Assembly (NCBI GenBank): GCA_020466095.1
Contig: CM035807.1
Location: 42,583,278-42,647,277, forward strand
DNA: 64,000 bases
Reading direction: 5' to 3'
From: Chlorops oryzae
Lineage: Eukaryota; Arthropoda; Insecta; Diptera; Chloropidae
Position 1 is the first letter of the stretch; the number at the start of each line of letters is the position of its first letter. The position numbers and the translations under genes were made by a program. The notes under the pieces were generated by a model. It searched no databases. It had not been told where the DNA came from and saw only the letters and a program-made list of their open reading frames with translations. Positions 21,038-32,925 of this stretch are shown piece by piece.

Positions 21038-21333
21038 CCTGTGATATAAGTGTCGAGTGAAGTCCAGTTTTTCAATTTTAATTTTTATTGTTTAATCATA
21101 CCTGACCATAAAAATTTTTTTGTTATTAGTAATTATACAAATTTAAATTTTTAAAACTCTTGACAAATAATTTATTTTTTGACAACATTAACCATTTTTG
21201 ACGATTGGAACTTGATCAAGTTGAAGGAATAAAGTGTGTCATAAAATGTAAAGAAGCCAGTAAGTAATTGGAAAAATTGTTGCACAAATCAAGCCTAAAT
21301 TGTATCCATTTATAGTTGAAAAAATAATAAACG

Positions 21334-21372
21334 CTCCTGAAGAGGTTCCCAAAAAGGAACAAAACGTTGGGC
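21334..21372 (+). ncRNA. degenerate hammerhead ribozyme motif of the Penelope element
   Basis: CTGAAGA, then a hairpin GGTTCC-CAAAAA-GGAAC, then AAAACGTTGG. This matches the hammerhead core order CUGANGA - stem II - GAAA - CGU known from Penelope-like elements, but the conserved G before AAA reads A, so self-cleavage is unlikely. It lies about 300 bp downstream of the endonuclease frame, where such motifs occur in this class. Confidence 0.5.
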
Positions 21373-21923
21373 AAAATAAGTAAATAAAAGCAGTTTTATT
21401 TATTTACGTCAACCCTGAGGACCAAAAAGCTCATCATAAAGATATATGCGAATAAAATTCTGGTTATTGGTCATCAAGAACTTAAAAAAAAATTCCTGTC
21501 GTTTTCATTGTTCTAGCTTTTTTATCTAGTTATACCTTATCTTCACTTGGATTTAACTTCTCAAACTCGAAATTATTATTAAGCACAAAAATTTCGCGAA
21601 TGATGGTCATGGTGAAAATTTTACCGGTAGAGGACATTTTGTATAGCTGCGAAGTACTCAATTCAAAAAAGTGAAAATCAAATTGTTTTTGAACAATTTT
21701 CTGAATTTTGAATTATGAAATATGTTTATTTAATTTCGTTGGTTAATTTGACAGATTGACTGGAAAAATATTGGAATTCTTGCTTAACCTACGGTTTGTT
21801 AATCAAACCCGAAAAATGTTGAAAATACACAATTCCTTAACCTTTGATTCATAAACACTGGTTAGAAAATATCTCTGGTAACCAAACCAGAGATTTAATC
21901 AGACTTTAAAATACCGGCCCTTA

Positions 21924-22407
21924 GGGCCAATATTGCCAAGCATATTTAAAAAATTTTTAAAATAAAACTCCGCTTTTGGTTTTTACCATTCCAATTTTTA
22001 AAAAAATTTTAAAAATATTTAAAATTACCTCGGCACTGCGTTTAAATATGTTACAATTTTTGAGTTCGGTTTTCAAAAACCAGATGTTTGGAAAAATTCA
22101 AAGAAATAAGTTTCCCAAAAAAAGTAGTTTTGGAAATAACACAATACGATAGACAGGACTAAAAGCTTTGGAGTCACAGGGCAACAATTTGGAGTAAGAA
22201 ACAACCGTGAGAATCGCTCTTGATAGAATCCGTTTTTAAAAAAAACGATCTAATCAGCTGTCAAATGTACTCACAGCCCTGGAAGTAGACGGTGCTGCCG
22301 TAAATTTTGATGCATAAAAAATTGCGATATTGAAAATGGAATTTATTTTTAAAAAATTTTAATTTTAATTTTAAAATTTTTTTAAATACGCTTGGTAATA
22401 TTGGCCC
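21924..22407. mobile_element. Harbinger-like MITE family H, copy 1
   Basis: Inverted ends GGGCCAATATTGCCAAGC... then a T/A-rich TTTAAAAAAATTTTT block at both ends; TTA precedes the left end, and GTA follows the right. Related 474-bp copies lie at 27579-28052 and 43288-43761, where TAA flanks both sides. The interior of this copy is homologous to theirs in opposite orientation (CGGCAGCACCGTC versus GGCAGCACGCTC). Confidence 0.7.
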
Positions 22408-22409
22408 GT

Positions 22410-23620
22410 AGTCTAAATTAAACCATGATAAAATTTTTTTTATTTTTGTTTTTTCTTTTGACATCAAACAAAGATCTTTTAGGAAGAAAGAAAGCCCGTG
22501 TAGATTACATTTGCATTAAAAATGTGGCATAGAGTGACATCGTGTTGAAAATGCCCCCAAGTCATCGTACGTGACAGTCGTACGCCAATAGAGTGGAATA
22601 GATTGTACAACATTTGGAGTGGCTCCAAGAAAAAGATGTTGTTATGTTACACTCAAAGGGTTAGTCATTTGAAATAAAAAAATAAAAATTAAGCAGATTG
22701 AAAATCTTGAAGACAAAAATATCGAGCGAAACAAGGCTATAATGTACGTGACGAAAAACGGAAGTTGTTTTGAGGTACTCGTAAAAATATGCAAAAATCT
22801 GCGAGTTGTTAAGTTATTTTTTTTTTTAATTTCTAACACTTAGCTTCTTCTTTAAAATTCGTTAGGCTTAAATTTAAAAAATCTTTAGTTGATTGTATAG
22901 ATTTATATATCTTACGTGATATATTGTACGTGACATAATTTCCCCCCAGTATTATTCTTCATAAATGACCAATAAGAAATATTTGGTCGATTCAAAAAAC
23001 AATACACTCATAACTTAAAAAAAAAAACAGTCCCAGTTAAATTTATCGTTTTTACGGACTTATTCGGCGTTAAGTTTTCGCTGCCACCTTAGCCAGTCAT
23101 ACACTCATTTTTCACTAGAATGAATACACTCTTAAAAATATTTACTACCATTATAATAGGAAACAGGTTACCTTCTATTATAAACGTAATTTTACACACC
23201 AAATTAAATTTCAACCTCAAATGTTTAAAATTATGCATTAGATGTTAATTAAAGTAAACCATTCTTGTGTAATTTTCAACTTTTACTCATTTTTGTAGCA
23301 TATTCTTTCTTTGAAGCTTAAAATCGTACTTTTTAGCGTATTGATATCGTATGTGCGAGGCTTATTCATATTGGTATGATCGGAAAGATAAGCTAAAAGT
23401 GGATTACCTAAAAATATGGGAATAGAAAGCAGGGAGAATTTCAAAATTTGATTGGATATTAACAGCCAGATTCTTATTACTCCCAAGAAATGTACTTTTC
23501 ATGAGAACCAAAGCCACGGGAATATTTAGAATCGGGCTGTATGTTGATTGAAGAGATTCGCGGAGCCTCTAAAACAGAGAGTACAACCTATAACGCATGA
23601 TGTCAAACTACCACTCAACA
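22410..23620. other. no gene recognised
   Basis: AT-rich, with repeated TACGTGAC words between 22568 and 22937 but no defined repeat or gene. Confidence 0.35.
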
Positions 23621-23624
23621 CTCA

Positions 23625-24414
23625 CCCGTGGCCTTAGACCATATAGTACAAGGACTGCTACTACTCCTCAGCAAAAGCAAGCGTGCAATGATGATACGTC
23701 ACAGGTGAGCTACCCAGCAAACAAAAAGCTCGTTTTCGATTTCGTTAACAATATCAGTTCTTCAAAAAAAACTGATAAAAGTATTATAAATTACAATCGC
23801 TTGAAAAACCACAACGAGTTCGTTTTCGTTCCTAAAGTTTCCTCTAGGGATGTAACGAATATTTGCATTCGCATTTGAAATATAATCTTTAATCGATCCT
23901 TAAAAGTTTTTGCTGAATATGGAACCAAAATCCTTAAAAATTGTTTAAATATATGCGGCGCTTTGATATAGTCACCGCCAATATTCATGTAACGACATAA
24001 AAATTTTCAAGTTTAAAAACAAAATGCGTAATTTCTTAAGATAAAAATGTATTATTTTTCAAAAGTTAGTGCACTAATGAATCAATGAATTGATTTTGGT
24101 GATTTTGGGCTTGTCAGTTGCCAAATTCGAGATGTAGGTTTAAAAACAGAATATTCGCATTCGCGAATATGAGAAAACATTCGCATTCGCGAATGCTACA
24201 ATTTGACGTTCGTGACATCACTAGTTTCATCATTAAATAAAAATCGTAAACTGGCATATTTCTATCGTTTTGATGTTTGCTGGGAGTGTGTAGTAAAAGC
24301 GCAGTAGCAGCGCGAGTGGATATTTGCTTACAGAATCACACCATGTGACGTCATCACTGCACGCAAAATGCTTGTCTTGTTGAAGTCCATGTACTATATG
24401 GTCTAGGCCCGTGG
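23625..24414. mobile_element. non-autonomous inverted-repeat element
   Basis: Left end CCCGTGGCCTTAGACCATAT and right end, reversed, CCACGGGCCTAGACCATATA share about 28 bp (GGCCT..AGACCATATAGTACA). CTCA flanks both sides, a possible 4-bp duplication. The interior includes alternating ATTCGCATTCGCGAA words (24150-24205). A 93-codon frame inside (23597-23878) is not recognisable. Confidence 0.55.
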
Positions 24415-24475
24415 CTCACAATGGGCTGCTATTGTGCTATTACAGCTTTAACAAAGATAATGTTTCGGTTTATAC

Positions 24476-24592
24476 AGGGACACAAAACGCGAGACATCGG
24501 AAGGAAACACATGAGAGTGACGGAGATGCAATATCTTTCGTCTTCATCACTCTCATGTGTGTCCTTCACGTGTCTCGGGTTTTCTGTCTCCG
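24476..24592. repeat. near-palindromic hairpin element
   Basis: CGAGACATCGGAAGGAAACA and ACATGAGAGTGA on the left are matched by an inverted copy (TCACTCTCATGT, then GTCCTTCACGTGTCTCG) with a central gap of about 25 bp. Probably a foldback MITE. Two frames of 84-108 codons across it are artefacts. Confidence 0.5.
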
Positions 24593-24926
24593 TTTATTTT
24601 GGGACAATGTTGGAACGGACACTTTGGAATATCCAGAGGCGTTGCTTAGATACTTACAAAAGTAGTACGAAAAAAGATTTCTGGCGGCAAAAACTATTTT
24701 GGTGGTCAAAATTGCAGGAAAAAGTGAACGTCGTCCTTCAAAAGTAACTTATCAAGAAATAAACGTTAGCAATAGCAGTGATGCCAACTCATAATTTTTT
24801 TTCCCCCCAAATCAAAATTAAAAACCCCCAAAATCCTGCAATTTCAAACTAAAATCTCCTAAAAAATTTTAGTCATTTTTTACACGTTTAGCGTTAGTAG
24901 AGATGTGAGAAAAGCATGGATACAAG

Positions 24927-24988
24927 TCAGCTTTTTCATGTACCGAATATCGTCCGAAAGAATTCGGTACATGTGAAAGCTGTTTAAG
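24927..24988. repeat. 62-bp hairpin
   Basis: AGCTTTTTCATGTACCGAAT is followed after about 14 bp by ATTCGGTACATGTGAAAGCT, with one mismatch. It could form a strong stem; function unknown. Confidence 0.55.
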
Positions 24989-25101
24989 CAAGTCGCCGGT
25001 CAAGACCCCTCTCTTTGCGGCTTACCTCCCTTACCAACGAATCAAATGTTTTAGAACATGTTTCATGAATGTGTGACCAGCGAGTTTCGAATGTACTCGG
25101 T

Positions 25102-25271
25102 CACACGTAGAAACAATTTTTCGGAAACATTTGCTCAAAACTAAATTGATTATATGGGAAAGAAAGGAAGTCTGAAATGTTGCCGTAACATTCAAGAAAA
25201 AAACTGTCTCTTTCCTTCGCATTGTTTTTTATATCAAAAATTTGTTTTCCGACACAATGATTCTACGTGTG
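25102..25271. mobile_element. 170-bp MITE
   Basis: Inverted ends CACACGTAGAA with imperfect extension (CAATTTTTCGGAAACA versus CATTGTGTCGGAAAACA). No clear target duplication. No gene. Confidence 0.5.
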
Positions 25272-25529
25272 ATTTGCATAGGGAATGGAACATAAACGAA
25301 TAATCGGACGAATACATGATGCTTGGAAGTTGGCAAATACCGCATGTTCGGCGCCGTTTTTAAACAAATAGTTCAGTCCACATGTAACCATGTGTTTTTT
25401 ACAAAAAGCTTTCAAGTATAAAAGCTTTTATGAACTATAAATGCAACCCTGTACTAAAATTTCTTGCAACATTTTATTGCAACCCTTCTTAGCCGAAAAC
25501 TTTAACCAGCCGATCTGCCGCCATCGTGG

Positions 25530-25852
25530 CCATGGCTGCCACTCACCTCAAGTTTTTTTGTACCAAGCCCATAAAAAAAAGGGTACCAAAACCATATATA
25601 TGTTAATATATATGCTTAGAGACATTTTGACTCAAACTGTCATTTAAGTCACTGTTGCAAAATCTGAAAACTGTTATCATAACCACGGCTGTAGCTCTAT
25701 AAACATTTAATAACTGTCATCTCAGCCATTGTTTTACAATTCATTCGCAACCACCTGAAAAATGTACCAAATCTACGAGTTAGGTACCAATGTACCAAAT
25801 ACAAAAAAAAGTACAAATTTTGGTACAAAAGTACCAAAAGTGGCAGCCGTGG
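25530..25852. mobile_element. 323-bp MITE with GTACC-rich interior
   Basis: Inverted ends CCATGGCTGCCACT and CCACGGCTGCCACT, then T-rich stretches each containing TTTTGTACC words. GGTACC/GTACCAAA motifs recur inside (25578-25588 and 25766-25835). No transposase; target duplication uncertain. Confidence 0.5.
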
Positions 25853-26226
25853 TCGCGGCTGATCCATTAGCCAATCAGAGCAGCGCATGATTCAGATTTT
25901 GCATATTGGGTTTCCAGTGCATTTGGGCAATTTTAAAAAATTCACCAAAATTAGGATTAATATTTTATGTCATATAAACATGAATAATGCTTAAGCCCAC
26001 TTGATTGTCCACAACATGACACTATTTGAAATTCTCAGAAGAAAGATTTTCACCATATTTCGCTGACTTGAATTTAAGTTGGCTATTACATCATACTAAT
26101 TGAATTATTTGTCAACTAGAAGAGCCCACTAAAATTTCTTCTCATAACGAATAAAGTACATAACAACCCATCCAAACTGCATTACTTTTGTTTAAAAATC
26201 CCAAATGTTATCGGTAACTTAAATAA

Positions 26227-26714
26227 GCTAAGGTCAACAATGCTGTATAATCTTGCGGAATGAAACGTTTTTTCAATTAATTTTTTATTTTCATTCTGGC
26301 TCACCTAATATTCGCAGTATTTTAGTATTTCTTAATAATAAATGAATTGAATTCAAAACTTTTTAATTCACTGTGAATGAATTCCAAATTGAAATCTAGA
26401 GTTTTTTTTTTGAGGTGAATAAATTCAAAATTTGTAAATCATACTGAATGAATTCAAATTAAAATTCAATTCACTTCTTTCCTGAGCAGAATGAATTCCA
26501 AGTTTTTTAATTCAGTACGCATCGATTCAAATTTGAATTCACGAAAAATTTTTCTTAGCAGAATGAATTCAAAATGTTTTCATTCACCGTAAGGAAATTC
26601 GAATTTTAATTCAGCTCATAGTTTTTGTGAGCAGAATGAATTCAAAATATGACAAATCATTGCCTGAATGATTCTCGAATTCATTCAAAAATGAATCATT
26701 CTATTACAGCTCTG
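26227..26714 (+). mobile_element. 3' end of a hAT element with subterminal repeats
   Basis: Begins with the final transposase codons and ends ATTACAGCTCTG, whose inverse CAGAGCTGTAAT is a hAT-type terminus. Between them GAATGAATTC or close variants recur about eight times (26340-26700), as expected for subterminal transposase-binding repeats. The transposase body is absent here but partly present in the second copy (from 40690). Confidence 0.6.
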
Positions 26715-27578
26715 CCGTTGCATAACGCAGAGACTTTGGATTTCGCCACTTTGTTTTGGCTTATATACAGGGTGTTCCGTAGCTGAGTGCTTTTCTCTAT
26801 AGGGTTGATTGAAAAGGGCTTTGTGAACAAAAAATCGTATAAGAGGGGGACTCGAAAATGTACCCCTGATTTATAAGGGAAAGAAAGAAATTTTCAGTTT
26901 TCTCAGAAAAAAAATTTTCACGCCTAATCGTTTGAATCCAAGGTAAAAATTTTAATGCAGTTCGACAGAGAATTATCAGGCGTATAAAAAATGTTAATAC
27001 TTTTTTGCAGCTTCATGGGTAGTTTTGCCATCAAAGTCAAAATTTTGAATTTTTTAGAACGAAGTTCTTTATGAAACGATAGTGACAGGGGACCTAGTCG
27101 CGGGAAAGTTAAATTCCGTTATTATTGTGCGTTACCAAAAAGTGAAGTTCGCAAAAAAGGGTATAATATAAACCTTTACGGAGAGAAAGAAATATACATA
27201 TATTTATGTAAAATGACTTCCTGATGCGGCCGAGATATTATACTTTTTAGGCGACACTTATTTCCGACGATATCACGAAAAAACAATTAATTATAAAATT
27301 CAGAAACTACACAGATACATTAATGCATACATGCATTCAAACAAACCAAAATAAAACAAAATGTGGTCCCGCCAGACTGAAAGTTTTCAGAATAACTCCG
27401 ATTAGTAGGTTTTTGAAAGTATATAAGGGCATTTTAGATAACTTATAATTTTTTTGCGCTATCAAAGTATCCGTCAATTCGTTCACAATTAAAACTTATT
27501 TAAAATCATCGTCTGTACTCCGGGGGCTGCGGTTGTAATATCGGTGTGAAAAATATCGATGCTTTAAAACATCTTTAA

Positions 27579-28052
27579 GGGGCAATATTACCAAGCACAT
27601 TTAAAAAAATTTTTTAATTAAAATAAAATTTTTTTTATTTTACATTTCATTTTCAATATTCAACTTTTTTAAGTGAAGCAAAATGTGGCAGCACGCTCCA
27701 CTTTCAGCGTAGTCAGTCAAATTCACAGCTGCTTGAAATATTATTTTTGATCATGGAGCCGCGTACCCGCGATTTTTCATCAGTTTCATATAGCTGTAGT
27801 CCGAATCCATAAATTTAAAGCTTTGCTTCTTTCGTATTGCAGAGATTTTTCCCGTAAAGTTTTAGAATGAATGTAATCAGCTGCTTTTCTACCGCCTAAA
27901 ACAGGGCTGTTACCATATTTTAAAAAAAAAACTTAAACGACCTTCTGAGGTAGTTTAAATTTTTGCAAAATATTTTAAAAATTTCATTGGTGAAAATGAA
28001 AATCAGATTTTATTTTAAAAATTTTTTTAAATATACTTGGTAATATTGGCCC
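27579..28052. mobile_element. Harbinger-like MITE family H, copy 2
   Basis: 474 bp, ends GGGGCAATATTACC / GGTAATATTGGCCC, flanked by TAA at 27576-27578 and 28053-28055. Part of duplicated block A. Confidence 0.7.
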
Positions 28053-28054
28053 TA

Positions 28055-29295
28055 AGTATGAAAGTTCGCTTTTTGCGATGGAAAACTATTTACACGTATG
28101 ATTTTTCAGTTCCAGTATATCTGCTTAGCTGACTTCGCACTTTAAGAGCTCAATGCTGTAATGGGCTTTACGCAGATATGCAGGAAGTCAATTTCCTATA
28201 CTAAACACAAGCAAAAAAAACTAAGAAGTACTTTGAATTACTTCTGATACTTCAGAGAATACGCAGATTAAAAGCAATTGATTATGCAGGGTTGCATTTA
28301 AATCATATATTTTCTATATTTCTGTCGACCTGTCATAGAAATTTCAACTCGGATTTCCTTTCTTCATAAGAACGAGCTCTATACTTCCTGCATATCTGCG
28401 TAGAGCCCCTTAGAGTAAATTGAAAGGAAGTAACGAGCTCATTCTTTTGAAGAAATCTTATGAAAAATGATCTTGCCGGCCTTGTCTCATTTCTTGATAC
28501 TCCTGGAAAACACTTTTGCGGTGTATACTGAGCAGAAAATATTTAGAGGGGGCAGCTTCCCCTCCCTGCCCTACTGTTAATACGACCATGCTAGAAAAAA
28601 AGAATTTATGCCACCAATAACAAAAATATATTATCTCAAATAAAAACACAGTTAATTAAAAATATGACTTTAGTGATGTAAAACTTTCTCTAAGAATTTT
28701 CTTATATAAAACCATTGTATGGAATAAAATTTTTTTAAACAATTTTTACAGGCTCTACTTATAAAACTATTCTATCCGATTACTTAAAAGTACACAACAC
28801 AAATACTAAATTCAAACATAACGAATATTTAAAAGTCAAAATCAAACAAACAAAACAAAAAACAAAAACAAACAATGCAGCAAAGTGTAGTGGGAAAGAA
28901 AAGTAAGGAACACATACAACGGCACCAACATAAACGGATCCAGTGTTATGTCAATGTGATTTCTTGCTAAATTGAGCATTTCGCATGTTTTATATTTATG
29001 TAAATAACTTCGAAACGGCAAAAAACGGCACATTCAAATTTTGCCACATACAAAATATATATATATCTTTAGAAATAATTACATATCTTGGTACGAGAGC
29101 GTCCGAATGACAACTATATGTCTACTTAAACCTAGAAAATCTAAATTTTTATGGGCATTTTTAATATAAAAAATATTTTTTTTAAATACCATACCATGTG
29201 GTTCCAGAAAATAATTATTTTCATAAGCTTTATTACCTGAACCTGAAGGTTCCATTATTGGTTCATTAATTTGTTGGCGTATTTTTCGTTAATCA
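28055..29295. other. non-coding part of block A with small palindromes
   Basis: GGGCTTTACGCAGATATGCA (28164 on) is inverted at about 28384-28409; CAGGGTTGCATTTAAATC (28287 on) is one arm of another palindrome whose partner survives only in the second block copy. The two 63-codon minus frames (28458-28649 and 28842-29033) are preserved in both copies but have no recognisable domain. Confidence 0.45.
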
Positions 29296-30631
29296 CCCAA
29301 GCGACACAGATATCAAATTTGGAGAGTATTCTTAGACATAAGACTCTTTGAATGCTCTTTAGAAGGTCCTTGAAAAACTTAATGTGTTTGAAAACTCTCT
29401 GAAAAGTATAGTAAAAACTTTAAAAAATATCTTGTCTCAAAAAACTCTTTCAAGCGTCTTTAAAATACTTCAAAAAACGGATGTCTTAGAAAGCTCTCAA
29501 TAAGCTCTTTGAACAGCGTCCGAAGAGCGATTTCCGATAACGTTTTTTTTAACTCTTCGGAAACTCTCATATTGGTATTTCAAAGAGGTAACACATTCAT
29601 ATTTAGAAAACTCTTCAACACACATTTTAAAGAACTTTGTGAGAGAAGGTCTCTATATTCCTGTTTATAAAGACCTTGCACAGAGTTTCAGTGACGTCAC
29701 ATCCTTGGAAACTTTTACAAATAACTTATTGAGAGGGAATAGTGAGTCATTAGATTTTATTGTCGTTTTTTACATTTTGCTCATTAACGCAGGGCTGACA
29801 TTAACAAGTGAGAACAGAAATAACAAAAGCAAAATAAATATGCAACTATTACCAAGGGTAATATTTAGATTGAAATCCGCCATAGTTTTGGATCGAAGTT
29901 GCATGATTTTATTTCTAAACAATCACCCAAAACTTTTTTTATGCTTTATGAAAATGTTGATTTTAAATTAAGAAGGGAAAATGACTGAAATAAGTTTTCT
30001 ATTATTACAGATTAAAATTTAAAAGAAACGGAAAGAAAATTTAAAAAATAACGATTTTTAAACTTAAAAATTTTTGGAAAACATTAATATTTTAAAGGCG
30101 CGTGAAAATTTAGTAGGGTAGAATATATCATATGGCCGATGAACTGATCTCCGTTTTCATTTTTATGTTCAAATAATCGAGATATTTCATTACAATTTTT
30201 CATATTTTTTTTTTTACATTATAATCTTCACACATGTCCTTTTGTGTTCAAAATATTTCCAACATTGAATATGTGGGACGTCTTTTGTGTTTCTTCTTAA
30301 AGAAAAAGAAATAGGATATAATTTATAAAACGTATGAGCATATTTGCGTCCCTATCACGCACACTGACTGATGATGAAATCATAATTCAGTCTTTTAAAG
30401 AACTCTTAAATATGTTTTAAAGATCTTTCAAAGAGTTCTCAAAGACTAGAGAGAAAACTGCTTTTTTGTCAAGTCTCTAAGAACTCTCATAAGGCCGCGC
30501 CTTTTTGCGTCCTTTTACTCTTTAGAAGGTCTTCAAGAGCGCTCAAATAGCTTTTCTGAAAGCATTAGCTCTCATTTATTTGTCTCTGAGCGTTCTCGAA
30601 GACCATTTAAAGACAAGTTGTACCGCTTGGG
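29296..30631. mobile_element. foldback-like element with short subrepeats
   Basis: Ends CCCAAGCGACACA and, reversed, CCCAAGCGGTACA. Both arms (29340-29640 and 30390-30620) are crowded with CTCTTT, AAAGAG and TTCAAAGAG words in both orientations. A 110-codon frame (29639-29971) lies in the middle; I do not recognise it, and in the second block copy it is cut to 66 codons by frame differences. Target duplication not found. Confidence 0.5.
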
Positions 30632-30801
30632 CAAGCTTTTTATCCGACCAAATTATTGCCTTTTTTTTATTCGATCTCACAGAAATTGAAAAAAAAACTT
30701 AAGTTCACAGCTTCACTGTGAGAACACCGGAGTACTTTTGACATTAATTTTTTCAGCTAGTGATGAACAATTCATTTTGTTTTTATAGAGTATAAGTACT
30801 A

Positions 30802-31284
30802 TTACCCAGAGTTTACATTTGCAATTTCAATTAATCCAGGAAACCGGGTGTTATAACCCAGTGTGCGTCGTGTGGTTGCAAAGAGTCCAGAAGGCCATTT
30901 CACAATCGTGAGCATCCATTGGTTGCGTTCATGTATCGGAATTATTAGACTTTCGTAGTCGAAGATGTTAATTCTTCTGAGGAATCCGTTCAATCGGGTT
31001 TGCTTATGTTGAGATTTATTGTTGTCTGAAGATGGGCAAGCATTAAAGTGTGTGCTGAACAAATTAATTTTCTTTCCGTTGACCTTGTTCATTATCCATG
31101 CAAGTAAGGAGTTGATATGATCGTTATTCAACCAATTATGAGCGTTATTGCCCTCCAAACTCCGATTTATCTTTCGAAATCCGGTCGTCATTATGTTGAC
31201 TGCATTTTCTAAAAATCTGACTGCACTTTTTAATCGGTCGCGGCAAATTGATACTGGCAAAAGAAAATTTTGTTTAAATTCCAA
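30802..31284 (-). pseudogene. Ulp1/SENP-like cysteine protease fragment (TE type)
   Basis: Minus-strand frame of 160 codons. NWLNNDHINSLLAWI (about residues 50-64), NLFSTHFNACPSS and RRINIFDYESLIIPIHERNQ with WML fit the Ulp1 (C48) fold; the His in IPIHERNQW is the expected catalytic His. After a 1-base shift another frame reads LLDSLQPHDALGYNT, supplying the Asp of the usual Y/L-D-S-L motif. The catalytic Cys region does not follow before 30802. Such domains accompany several DNA transposon groups. Dead by frameshift and truncation. Confidence 0.6.
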
Positions 31285-31439
31285 AATTATGATTTTCCTT
31301 TTTTTTCAATTTCTGCTTAGGTATGGATTTTCGAGCTTTGAAAGAAAAACATTTTTTTTTTTATTCTTTTCTGTTCTTAATTTCTTGATCGTGCAGTTTT
31401 ATTAGTTTTTTGAAATGTTTTTTTCTTTTCCTTAGATAT

Positions 31440-32535
31440 TCAATTTTACATTCACAGGCGTTGGAATTTGAATAAGGGCCTTCCCCAATAGGTGAGAAAT
31501 TATTTTTGCGGTTTTGATTCTTTACCCACACTTTGTCTCCTGTTTGAAACTCTCTTATATTTGAGCCCTTATCGTAGTATCGCTTGTATTTTTCCTTGTC
31601 TTTTTTTATTCTCGCACTGGGTTTGATATTTTTATATTTTGGCGAAATCGTATGAGCTGTACAGTGGCTCAGGTTTTCGTCTTATGCTATGTTCTCACTA
31701 TAGGGATTAAGTTCTTAACCCGATACTTTAACTCAAAGCGTTCATATCAGCTTCGAGAGAGTTAGGGTTTACTAAAGTCATATGACCCAGCCGGAAAGTG
31801 GACTACTTCTGCACTACTTCCGAAGTGGTGAAAATTCATACTGCGGCTACTCGCATTACTTATCCTAACTGTTAATGAAGTTTGTTAGAAGATGGCCGCT
31901 GTTTTCATTACATGCATGCGATAATGTCCGGCTTGGGAGTTTGAAATATAAAAAACGCGCAAGGTATATCTGATATACTATATCATCGAGAAATTGCAAA
32001 TAAAAATGGAATTTGCTTTATTAGAAATGTTTAAAGAAGCTGAAAAAGCCAAAGGAATATTGGAAGCAATAACATTAGAAGACCATTGCAATAACCGCAG
32101 GAACAAAAATAGATTAATGGAGCTAATGATGAAAGCGCCATCACAAAATATTCCAAGACTTGTGATCAAAATTAACATTTCCAAACACATCCTTCACCTC
32201 TCATTTGCTGCACGGGAAAGCTTCCTTGTCAGTGCCGTATTAAATATTAACCCGGTTTTTGTATTCGGTGTTAGCAAATGTAACTGAAATTTTCAAATGC
32301 AACTCTGCGCTAACCTCAGAGTTAAATGTTAACCCGGGGTTTATTTTCGGGTTAGATGATTTTTTTATATGCGTTTTGACATTTGAAACCCTGGGTTTCG
32401 CCGATAACCCTAACCCGGCCTAGTGAGAACATAGCATTAGGTAACTGAAATATCGGCTTCAAATCCAAAAAGTATTTTGGAAGGTGTTTGTTTTGTGGAT
32501 GAAAATACTGTGTTGTTATACACGTGGAAAGCGTG
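31440..32535 (-). pseudogene. gypsy integrase C-terminal part, interrupted
   Basis: Minus strand, two pieces. From 32535: YNNTVFSSTKQTPSKILFG, the end of the integrase core (S-T-x-x-x-P-F-x-x-x-F-G pattern). After the 752-bp insertion, from about 31660: KEKYKRYYDKGSNIREFQTG, DKVWVKNQNRKNNFSP and IGEGPY, the chromo/GPY-type tail of Ty3/gypsy integrases. Stops and shifts are present. No reverse transcriptase was found nearby. Confidence 0.7.
31685..32436. mobile_element. 752-bp element with TTA duplication
   Basis: Perfect 16-bp inverted ends TGCTATGTTCTCACTA, flanked by TTA (31682-31684 and 32437-32439). TTAACCCGG-like words recur near both ends. The 3-bp duplication points to the Harbinger superfamily. 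It interrupts the gypsy integrase remnant, so it is younger than that. The internal 97-codon frame (31994-32287, MQIKMEFALLEMFKEAEKAK) is unrecognised and may be a relic ORF. Confidence 0.65.
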
Positions 32536-32925
32536 GTGCAGCAGGTTTACCGGTTTACAGGAAAAAATTTAATACACACCATTATGAATCTCATATCCGT
32601 CTTGAGCTGCAAAAGAAGTACTGAACTCGATACGATTGAATTATTAAAATTAGTATTAGTTTGTAATACAAACCCTCTCGGCACAGCCTTGCACCCGTAT
32701 TCGACACTGGTTGCTAAGACTAAAGCACTGGTGGCGTTGATGAAAAATACACACAATTGTCGCGAGATTCGTGCATGTCACTTTTCAGGACAGGTCATGC
32801 ATGAAGTCATGCATCCCATGTGTGGAGGATGTCATCCATTACTGGTCTTACGTAATACAAACATTAATAAATGTCTAAAAAAAAATTTAATTCCACTAAA
32901 ACGCTTAATTAATATGACATTGTAA
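32524..32925 (+). CDS. hypothetical protein, unrecognised
   Basis: 133 codons from ATG. Contains C-x2-C and H residues near the end (HPMCGGCH) but no zinc finger I can name. It overlaps the end of the gypsy integrase piece and stops just before duplicated block B. Likely part of an unidentified element or fortuitous. Confidence 0.2.
   Translation: MESVVQQVYRFTGKNLIHTIMNLISVLSCKRSTELDTIELLKLVLVCNTNPLGTALHPYSTLVAKTKALVALMKNTHNCREIRACHFSGQVMHEVMHPMCGGCHPLLVLRNTNINKCLKKNLIPLKRLINMTL

Larger units (their letters stand above)
18690..21410 (+). mobile_element. Penelope-like retroelement (decayed)
   Basis: Sequence readable as a single Penelope-type ORF in several frames, followed by a 3' region with a hammerhead-like motif at 21334. 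The 5' end is not sharp; the preceding 100 bp contains a Harbinger fragment. The 3' boundary is set by the ATAAATAAAAGCAG tail. Penelope-like elements are retroelements that combine a telomerase-like RT with a GIY-YIG endonuclease. Confidence 0.75.
26227..30410. repeat. duplicated block A, first copy
   Basis: Near-identical (a few percent by eye) to 40994-46340 in the same orientation. It starts inside the last codons of a hAT transposase (LYNLAE then stop) and ends at AACTCTTAAA within a foldback-like element. Compared with the second copy it lacks a 928-bp insertion at 26350-26359 and about 224 bp at 28456. Confidence 0.9.

Noticed and set aside
25531..25852. 8-bp target duplication TCG(T/C)GGC around the GTACC-rich MITE
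   Set aside because: The flanking words align only with a shift and a mismatch, so I do not count it as a duplication.
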